The position numbers and the translations under genes are program-made. A stretch of DNA of 13,319 nucleotides from Planctomycetota bacterium (lineage in GTDB: Bacteria; Planctomycetota; Phycisphaerae; Sedimentisphaerales; Anaerobacaceae). The stretch spans positions 1 to 13,319 of the forward strand of contig QNBZ01000011.1 in the NCBI GenBank assembly GCA_003644295.1. The letters run 5' to 3'. Under the pieces are notes generated by a model that saw only the letters and a program-made list of their open reading frames with translations, was not told the origin of the DNA and searched no databases. Numbering within the stretch: the stretch's first letter is position 1; each line of letters starts with the position of its first letter. Of this stretch, positions 1 through 5,050 are shown piece after piece.

Positions 1-126
1 GGGCTGCTTCTTGGCTGCGGTTGGCATGAACCATAAAAAACGCCGCTGTCACGCAACAGAAAGCCCACCTGCAGGATTTTGCGGCTTTCGCCGAAAATTG
101 GTTAGATAGCCGATGAGATTGGTGTG

Positions 127-864
127 CTATATTTCTGCTGCGACTTTGACTGTTGATTGACTTTTGAGCTTCTGGTTTTGGAACTGTTGTCGGCAGCTTC
201 GGCAGTGGCATATCCCCGCGCCCATCAGGTGCGATGTGCCAGCGAGCTTTTTGGTCTCAAGCAGCGCAGCGCCCCTGGCGTTCATCTTACGAAACGACAG
301 TCTGCCTTGAGTTTTGTTATGTGAGCCGACAGCATCGACAACAACGCTGACTTTCTTTCCCCGCTGGAGCAGGCCAAGTGCCGTTGCCTTGACGGAACCC
401 TCGGCCTCGGCGCCGATTAAGATGAACTCGCCGGCCCGCATCTCGCTGAGCAGCCGGTCGATTCGCGGCTCATCGAACGGGTCCGGACAGCGACTATGCA
501 GAATAATCTGCCTGTACCTGCGCAGTATATCCTCCGGCAAATCACCCTTGCTGTCGGCAGGCAAGTCGAGACGATTTGCGAGCAGCGTGTACCGAATTTT
601 CTGTTGGCCTTCCGTGCCGTCAATGCAGTAGGCCGGATAGGTTTGAGGCTCTGTTGTTACGCCGTTGCTGCGGGGATGCACTTCGCATATTGAGATTACG
701 GGGACGTTTCTGCTTCTTGCCCAGGCCATAATCCTTCGCACATTCGCCAGGATTCGCCTGTGATTTCTTATACAGTAACTACCCTCAGCAAGAAACAAGT
801 CTTTCTGCGTGCCGATATCAATCAGCACCTGCCTCCGTCTGGCTCTGAATAATTGCCGAATCAT
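127..864 (-). CDS. Isochorismatase-fold (cysteine hydrolase family) protein, probably catalytically altered
   Basis: The 245-residue protein has the order of an isochorismatase-like hydrolase: VLIDIGTQKDLF at residues 13-24 supplies the usual Asp (D16), NVPVISICEVH follows at 53-63, and GAEAEGSVKATALG at 151-164 matches the nucleophile-elbow segment, followed by VVVDAVGSH. Family enzymes carry a nucleophilic Cys in that segment, but here the position is Ser157. The conserved Lys expected in the ILHSRCPDPF stretch (121-130) is also not obvious. It may be a pseudo-enzyme or use different chemistry; the substrate is unknown. The tail has a C-H-C-x-x-C cluster (219-224) and ends in a low-complexity stretch (229-240) encoded by a possible heptamer array. 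The start at 864 was chosen because CGAGG lies 6-7 nt upstream; a further ATG at 900 would read through a repeat array and has no such site. The gene is divergent from trmB and monocistronic as far as visible. Fold fairly sure, function not. Confidence 0.75.
   Translation of the reverse strand: MIRQLFRARRRQVLIDIGTQKDLFLAEGSYCIRNHRRILANVRRIMAWARSRNVPVISICEVHPRSNGVTTEPQTYPAYCIDGTEGQQKIRYTLLANRLDLPADSKGDLPEDILRRYRQIILHSRCPDPFDEPRIDRLLSEMRAGEFILIGAEAEGSVKATALGLLQRGKKVSVVVDAVGSHNKTQGRLSFRKMNARGAALLETKKLAGTSHLMGAGICHCRSCRQQFQNQKLKSQSTVKVAAEI
146..180. repeat. Possible degenerate heptamer array in the 3' end of the isochorismatase-fold gene
   Basis: Read on the minus strand this is five units of seven bases: CAAAACC, AGAAGCT, CAAAAGT, CAATCAA, CAGTCAA. 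Similarity between units is loose. The length (35 nt) equals that of the clearer arrays at 4061, 7820 and 13234. It encodes residues 229-240 of the protein, beyond the recognisable domain. Confidence 0.35.
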
Positions 865-876
865 ACTCGAACCTCG

Positions 877-918
877 TAATTGGTTATTGGTAATTACCAT
901 TCACCATCTACCAGTTAT
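877..918. repeat. Heptamer repeat array, six units, upstream of the isochorismatase-fold gene
   Basis: Six consecutive seven-base units: TAATTGG, TTATTGG, TAATTAC, CATTCAC, CATCTAC, CAGTTAT. The first three resemble each other, as do the last three, so the array may be a composite. It starts just upstream of the Shine-Dalgarno sequence of the 127-864 gene, so it would lie in that gene's 5' leader. Confidence 0.6.
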
Positions 919-936
919 CGGGTGAGCTTTGCCCGT

Positions 937-965
937 ACTTTAACAGCAAGCGGGACGAAAAGCAA
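937..965 (-). promoter_or_regulatory. Candidate sigma70-type promoter for the isochorismatase-fold gene
   Basis: On the minus strand TTGCTT (965-960) is followed after 17 nt by TAAAGT (942-937). The predicted start near 930 leaves a leader containing the heptamer array at 877-918 and the Shine-Dalgarno site. The match is moderate and found by eye only. Confidence 0.35.
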
Positions 966-985
966 TCCCAACTTGTTGGTATTTT

Positions 986-1014
986 TTGGCGAAACGCTGT
1001 TATTCTGCTATAAT
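986..1014 (+). promoter_or_regulatory. Strong sigma70-type promoter of trmB
   Basis: TTGGCG (986-991) and a perfect TATAAT (1009-1014) are separated by exactly 17 nt. The predicted transcription start, about 7 nt after the -10 box, falls at about 1021, which is the first base of the heptamer array. Confidence 0.7.
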
Positions 1015-1020
1015 GCAGAA

Positions 1021-1090
1021 TTCAGGAGACAGAATATAGAAGTCAGGAGCAGGAAATTAAGAATTTAGAATTAAAAATTAAAAATTCAGC
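1021..1090. repeat. Ten-unit heptamer array forming the trmB leader and N-terminal codons
   Basis: Period seven holds for 70 nt. Units 1-5 are purine-rich: TTCAGGA, GACAGAA, TATAGAA, GTCAGGA, GCAGGAA. Units 6-10 are AT-rich: ATTAAGA, ATTTAGA, ATTAAAA, ATTAAAA, ATTCAGC. It therefore looks like two five-unit arrays of different type placed end to end. The first half contains AGGAG, which may serve as ribosome binding site. The second half would encode the first residues of TrmB. Confidence 0.75.
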
Positions 1091-1697
1091 AGTTGCGCTG
1101 CAACTCGAAGATTCTTCCGGCAAAATCGACCTTGCAGAGATTTTCGGACGTTCATCACCTGTCCATATTGAGATTGGTTCCGGCAAAGGCACGTTCCTGC
1201 TCAACCAGGCCAGGGCCTGGCCGGATGTCAATTTCCTGGGCATTGAATGGGCGGGCAAATACTATCGCTATGCGGTTGACCGCATTGGACGATGGGGCTT
1301 GAGCAATGTTCGGCTAATCCATACCGATGCAGCCGCCTTTTTAGCCGACTTTGTTCCGGATAACTGCGTTGACTGCTTCCACATTTATTTCCCAGACCCT
1401 TGGCCAAAAAGGCGTCATCATAAAAGACGGTTCTTCAACTCTGCTAATATCGAGCAACTGCTGCGATGCCTGAGAGTCGGCGGAATGATAAAAATAGCAA
1501 CCGACCACGCCGAGTACTTTCGGCTTATAAGCTGGCTTATTGAGATGAACAGCAGTCAACTTGAGCCAATTGAGTTCGTTCCGTCAGCCGGCGCCGATGC
1601 AGGCCAGTTGGTCGGCACGAATTTCGAGAGAAAATACCTGAAAGAGCAAAGGCCGATTTACACCATCGCCGTCAAAAAGACAGCGTTCAGCGTGTAG
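1056..1697 (+). CDS. trmB: tRNA (guanine-N7-)-methyltransferase
   Basis: SAM-dependent enzyme that makes m7G46 in the variable loop of tRNAs, in the cytoplasm. From the proposed start the protein has 213 residues, a normal TrmB length. It shows SAM motif I EIGSGKG (39-45), LGIEW (61-65), the family signature FPDPWPKRRHHKRR (112-125) and the C-terminal GTNFERKYLKEQRPIY segment. The reading frame is open back to 1014 but holds no ATG, GTG or TTG before 1299, and a start there would delete motif I. I chose ATT at 1056, as in infC, because AGGAG ends 6 nt before it; CTG at 1098 is another option. The N-terminal codons fall in the heptamer array, so the repeat may have displaced the original start. 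It is preceded by a strong promoter and is convergent with dnaA. Identity is sure, start uncertain. Confidence 0.9.
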   Translation: MKNLELKIKNSAVALQLEDSSGKIDLAEIFGRSSPVHIEIGSGKGTFLLNQARAWPDVNFLGIEWAGKYYRYAVDRIGRWGLSNVRLIHTDAAAFLADFVPDNCVDCFHIYFPDPWPKRRHHKRRFFNSANIEQLLRCLRVGGMIKIATDHAEYFRLISWLIEMNSSQLEPIEFVPSAGADAGQLVGTNFERKYLKEQRPIYTIAVKKTAFSV

Positions 1698-1753
1698 CGG
1701 ACAGGAATATAAAGCAGCAGACAACTTATAATTTTTCTTTTTCTGAGCGCTAT

Positions 1754-1776
1754 AGTCCGTCCTCCGAACGCGGACT
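1754..1776. terminator. Hairpin between convergent trmB and dnaA
   Basis: AGTCCG (1754-1759) pairs with CGGACT (1771-1776) across an 11-nt loop in the 83-nt gap between the two convergent stop codons. No U-tract follows on either strand. The T-rich run lies before the stem on the plus strand. It could be a weak bidirectional terminator, but the evidence is structural only. Confidence 0.3.
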
Positions 1777-1780
1777 TCCG

Positions 1781-3235
1781 TTATCCTGAGATGGTTTCTT
1801 CGAGACAGGCAAGTATGCTCCTTGCGTTGGAGACCTTGTTGCCGGCTGGGCCAAACCAATGCAACTGGGCATTCGCCTTTAGCTGGTCTTCGACCTTTTT
1901 GCAGGCCAGAAGTACGGTAGCGTGGTTCTTATTGCCCATAAATCTGCCTACCTCCGAGGACGACATCTTGGTGTGCTTTCTGGCCAGATACATACTGAAA
2001 TGTCGAGCCAGTGCGATTGTTCTGTTTTTCTTTGAGGAATGTATGCTGGCCGGCGTCGTTCCGAAATAGGTGGCGACAGCTTGCTCGATGTCCGAAATGT
2101 GGACGATGGGGTCGGTTCTGGCCAGATGTTCAGCCATTACCTCTTTTGCCATAGCCATATTGATTTTTTCGTTTTTCAGAGAGCTGAAAGCAATCAGCTT
2201 CAGCAGGGCGCCTTGCAGTTCACGAACATTTGTCCGCATACTTTCGGCTATGTATTTTGTAACGTTTTCAGGGATGTGGCTGTGCATTGAGCGGGCGTAT
2301 TGTTTGCAGATTTGACGGCGGGTCGCCAAATCTGGCGTGTCAATTTTGACGACCATCCCAGAGACGAACCGGTTGATTAGTTTCTCGGACAGTTGGCCTA
2401 TCATTTTCGGATGGGCGTCGGAAACCAAAACAACCTGCTTGCCTGCCAAATCGATACTATTAAAGGTATGCAGGAATTCCTCCTGCGTAGAGGGCTTGCT
2501 GGCCAAGAAGTGAATGTCGTCGATAGCCAATAAATCCATTTGTCGCATTCGACGTCGAAAAGCCTCCAGCTTTTTTGTCTTCAAGGCCAGCACGAACTGA
2601 TTGACAAAATCCTCTGCTGAGAGGTACAGCCAATCGGTTCCGGGCCGGTTCTTACTCACTGCATTGCAAATCCCTTGCAGCAGGTGAGTTTTGCCGACCC
2701 CATATCCTCCATGAATAAATAGTGGATTGAAAGGACTTTCATCCTGTTCGATGACCGCTTTGGCAGCGCTGTAGGCCAATTGATTTGACGGGCCGACAAC
2801 GAATGTGTCCAGATTTAATTTTAACTGTCTCTTTGGCTTCGGATGTATTCTGGGCCTTTGGCTCTGGGTTCGATTTTGTGCTTTGGCTACAAGTTCCGCC
2901 TGCGAATCCAGTTGCGTTCGCCTCTGGTGGCCTGAAAGCTCCGGGTCGATGATGAAAGTAACCTTTCTGCTGCTGCCGGTAACAGCTTGCACCGCCCGGT
3001 CGATTTCGCTTAAAAAGTGGTTTTCAATCCAGCTTGCGATAAAAAGGTTCGGAACGCCAACTTTCAGGTATCCATCGGCGAGCGTCATCCGGGTTGAATT
3101 CTTAAACCATATCCGAAATTTCTGCGGCCCAACATTCTCGGCAAGAGCTTTGTTAATAGCGCTTACTTCAGAATCTTCTGATGTCGCCTTTTGCGTCAGC
3201 AGTGCCGACTTCTCATCCGTGATTGTGCTTTGCAT
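1781..3235 (-). CDS. dnaA: Chromosomal replication initiator protein DnaA
   Basis: AAA+ initiator that binds DnaA boxes at oriC, opens the duplex and helps load the replicative helicase. The 484-residue protein has the N-terminal domain I (about 22-97), a basic variable linker (about 100-140), Walker A GGYGVGKTH (176-184), Walker B LLAIDDIHF (235-243), the LINRFVSG box (286-293) and DNA-binding domain IV with the signature region GNKNHATVLLACKKVE (434-449). The signature departs from the common GGRDHTTV: Lys, Asn and Ala replace Arg, Asp and the first Thr, so box recognition may differ. I prefer the ATG at 3235 because GGGGAG lies 7 nt upstream; the ATG at 3241 is only 2 nt from it. It is the last visible gene of the minus-strand run phosphoesterase-yidC-mnmE-dnaA, with 250 nt separating it from mnmE, so it probably has its own promoter. 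Confidence 0.97.
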   Translation of the reverse strand: MQSTITDEKSALLTQKATSEDSEVSAINKALAENVGPQKFRIWFKNSTRMTLADGYLKVGVPNLFIASWIENHFLSEIDRAVQAVTGSSRKVTFIIDPELSGHQRRTQLDSQAELVAKAQNRTQSQRPRIHPKPKRQLKLNLDTFVVGPSNQLAYSAAKAVIEQDESPFNPLFIHGGYGVGKTHLLQGICNAVSKNRPGTDWLYLSAEDFVNQFVLALKTKKLEAFRRRMRQMDLLAIDDIHFLASKPSTQEEFLHTFNSIDLAGKQVVLVSDAHPKMIGQLSEKLINRFVSGMVVKIDTPDLATRRQICKQYARSMHSHIPENVTKYIAESMRTNVRELQGALLKLIAFSSLKNEKINMAMAKEVMAEHLARTDPIVHISDIEQAVATYFGTTPASIHSSKKNRTIALARHFSMYLARKHTKMSSSEVGRFMGNKNHATVLLACKKVEDQLKANAQLHWFGPAGNKVSNARSILACLEETISG

Positions 3236-3241
3236 TACCAT

Positions 3242-3491
3242 TCTCCCCTGTCGAGAATCCCGCCGATAATCAACGGTTTATCAATAGTAAAAACGAAATC
3301 CGTTCAGAAGTTATTATTAGATGGAGACAGAACAAATCAATCCTATTTCGGAGATTTTCTTTTCCACTTAAACGAAGTTAGCATCCGCATTGACTTTGCG
3401 CAGAAAAAAAAATTGTTCTTAACATGTTTTGCACATCGTAAGTTCTTTTCGTGGAAAAGCGGTGGATTGAACTTTGAGGTAACAACGGTGC
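3242..3491. other. AT-rich gap upstream of dnaA: regulatory region, possible origin
   Basis: This 250-nt gap between mnmE and dnaA contains A/T runs, including nine A near 3405-3413. It also holds two inverted copies of TTTTCCAC (3360-3367 plus strand; 3451-3458 minus strand), which resemble weak DnaA boxes of the TTTTCCACA type. No canonical TTATCCACA is present. It could autoregulate dnaA or form part of an origin; neither is shown. Confidence 0.3.
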
Positions 3492-4916
3492 TCACTTGCC
3501 TACGCAGACGCGCGAAAATATGTTTTCCAGTATTTGTTCATCAATCCGCCAATCGGCGGACTCAATGTCGCAAATGCTATGGTAAGCAGCTCGCAGGATC
3601 ATTGCGGCGACCTCATCGTTGCCGGATTTTAGTTCGCCGACCGCCTCTGCTGCGTTTTCTATTGCATCGGTGATTATCTGCTTATGTCGTGCGGTAAGAG
3701 CTATGCTCGATGCCTGATGCTCGATACTCATCGCTCTCTGCTCAACGATTTTTTCATCGATTACACCTTTCAGCCGCTCTATGCCGCTGCCGGTCTTTGA
3801 ACTTGTCGCTAAGAACTTGGCATTGAATACTTTATTGAGCTTGGCAAGGCGCTCGGCAAGTATATCCTCACGTAGCAAATCCGATTTTGTGGCAACCGGT
3901 ATCAGCATATCCGTCTTTATGTGCCTTCGGATTGAAGCGTCTTCAGCCCAATCTGTTTTTGATATATCAACGCAAAATACAACCAGTGAACTATTTTGCA
4001 GGGCTTCAATGGCTGCTTGTTGTGCCAGCTCATCAACTATGGTTTGTTGCTCGTCTTTCAAGTATCGAGTATCGAGTATCGAGCATCCAGCATCGAGACC
4101 GGCGCAGTCGAACAATACACACCGGCAGTGGGACAACGTGCAAACGGCGGTCAGGACGTCCCTTGTGGTTCTACGCCGGGCCGAGACGATACTTCTTGCC
4201 TTGCCGAGCAGTTTGTTGAGCAGCCGGCTTTTGCCGGCATTAGGCGCTCCTGTGATGCCAACCGCCGGCAGGTCAGCCACCGATTCGTAACTGATACCGC
4301 CTGCAAGCAGATTCTCAAGCTCTTTTTTTATCTGTGTAATTCTATCGATTGCTTCCTGGCCGGTTATAAATTCGATATCTTCTCCGCTGAAATCCAGGCC
4401 CGCTTCAATCAAGCTGATACAATCCATCAGTGATGAGCCAATTTCCGCAGCAGTTTGAGATAATCGTCCACTGAGAAGTTTTTCAGCGGCGGCCAACTGG
4501 AACTTGTTGGAACTGGTGATGATTTCGTTGACGGCCTCGGCCTGTGCAAGGTCGATTTTGCCGTTAAGATATGCCCTGGCCGTAAATTCGCCCGGCCCTG
4601 CCGCTCGAATGCCTTCGCTCAACAGAGCGCTCATTAACGCTTCGGTAACGGAAGGGTTTGTATAGATATGAATTTCAGCGATGTCGTCGCCGGTATATGA
4701 GTGCGGAGCCGGAAATAGATACAGTTTTGCGTCGATTTCCAACTCCGGCTCAACAGTTATACTGCCACTGGTAAGGCCGGTTTTTTGGGGGATAACCTGA
4801 TGACTGAATATTTTCTTACATATATCGACTGTATCTGGGCCGCTTATGCGAACAATCACCCTGTTATCTGATGTCGGCGAACTGACCGCTGCGATGGTAT
4901 CATTAAGTTCGTACAT
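3492..4916 (-). CDS. mnmE: tRNA uridine-5-carboxymethylaminomethyl modification GTPase MnmE, with repeat-derived inserts
   Basis: With MnmG it forms the cytoplasmic complex that modifies wobble uridine (cmnm5U34) of certain tRNAs. The 474-residue protein has the N-terminal tetrahydrofolate-binding domain (1-118), a helical domain split around the G domain, G1 GAPNAGKS (223-230), TTRD (250-253), G3 DCAG (270-273), TKSD as G4 (343-346) and the C-terminal CVGK with the conserved Cys471. Two heptamer arrays run in frame through it: 4061-4095 encodes residues 275-286 in switch II just after DCAGL, and 3703-3730 encodes about 396-405 at the exit of the G domain. The switch II loop is about 14 residues longer than in E. 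coli MnmE. Switch I reads RRRTTRD where AGTTRD is usual. The start at 4916 is supported by GAGG 4 nt upstream. The reading frame is otherwise intact, so it is probably functional. Confidence 0.96.
   Translation of the reverse strand: MYELNDTIAAVSSPTSDNRVIVRISGPDTVDICKKIFSHQVIPQKTGLTSGSITVEPELEIDAKLYLFPAPHSYTGDDIAEIHIYTNPSVTEALMSALLSEGIRAAGPGEFTARAYLNGKIDLAQAEAVNEIITSSNKFQLAAAEKLLSGRLSQTAAEIGSSLMDCISLIEAGLDFSGEDIEFITGQEAIDRITQIKKELENLLAGGISYESVADLPAVGITGAPNAGKSRLLNKLLGKARSIVSARRRTTRDVLTAVCTLSHCRCVLFDCAGLDAGCSILDTRYLKDEQQTIVDELAQQAAIEALQNSSLVVFCVDISKTDWAEDASIRRHIKTDMLIPVATKSDLLREDILAERLAKLNKVFNAKFLATSSKTGSGIERLKGVIDEKIVEQRAMSIEHQASSIALTARHKQIITDAIENAAEAVGELKSGNDEVAAMILRAAYHSICDIESADWRIDEQILENIFSRVCVGK
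3703..3737. repeat. Heptamer array inside mnmE (second site)
   Basis: Units on the plus strand are ATGCTCG, ATGCCTG, ATGCTCG, ATACTCA and a poorly matching TCGCTCT. It belongs to the same unit type (GCTCGAT / ACTCGAT) as the array at 4061. It is translated in frame as part of MnmE, around residues 394-405. Confidence 0.6.
4061..4095. repeat. Heptamer array inside mnmE (switch II site)
   Basis: Five contiguous units on the plus strand: AGTATCG three times exactly, then AGCATCC and AGCATCG. It is read in frame by mnmE on the minus strand as residues 275-286. This is one of the two cleanest arrays in the window. Confidence 0.85.
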
Positions 4917-4966
4917 CTATCCTCAGAAGTGCCTAAAGCGTGCTAATTCATTCTGAACTGGACGAA

Positions 4967-4990
4967 AGCCCCCAGGTTTATCATGGGGGT
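4967..4990 (+). repeat. REP-like C5/G5 hairpin, copy 1
   Basis: A 24-nt unit begins AGCCCCCA and ends TGGGGGT around an AT-rich centre. It matches the inverse complement of copy 2 at 20 of 24 positions. The stem is CCCCCA/TGGGGG. Confidence 0.6.
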
Positions 4991-4994
4991 CAAA

Positions 4995-5018
4995 ACCCCC
5001 AACATAAAGTTGGGGGCT
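4995..5018 (-). repeat. REP-like C5/G5 hairpin, copy 2
   Basis: An inverted copy of the same 24-nt unit. The stem CCCCCAAC/GTTGGGGG is 8 bp with loop ATAAA. On the minus strand its sequence is nearly identical to the copy at 8614, with one difference in 24. Confidence 0.65.
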
Positions 5019-5050
5019 TATATTCAAACTTTAGCTCACTTTAGGCACTT

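Larger units (their letters stand above)
4927..5050. repeat. Nested inverted repeat between yidC and mnmE
   Basis: The outer arms 4927-4945 (AAGTGCCTAAAGCGTGCTA) and 5032-5050 are inverted and match at 17 of 19 positions. They enclose two REP-like hairpins that are themselves inverted to each other. The right end abuts the yidC stop codon. The structure fills almost the whole intergenic gap, with no internal ORF, and suggests a small mobilised palindromic element or a strong RNA structure between the two genes. Confidence 0.65.

Noticed and set aside
1..34. Minus-strand ATG at 34 opening a frame that leaves the window (MVHANRSQEA...)
   Set aside because: Only 11 codons are visible, with no ribosome binding site and no recognisable sequence; the opposite strand is equally open for a few codons.
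59..89. GAAAGCC/GGCTTTC inverted repeat as a terminator of the isochorismatase-fold gene
   Set aside because: The 7-bp stem has a 17-nt loop and no U-tract follows on either strand.
1013..1039. ATG at 1013 as the trmB start
   Set aside because: It overlaps the -10 box, is out of frame with trmB and stops after eight codons.
1299..1697. trmB starting at TTG 1299 (132 residues)
   Set aside because: The same open frame upstream encodes SAM motif I and the family N-terminus, so this would be a truncated, inactive enzyme.
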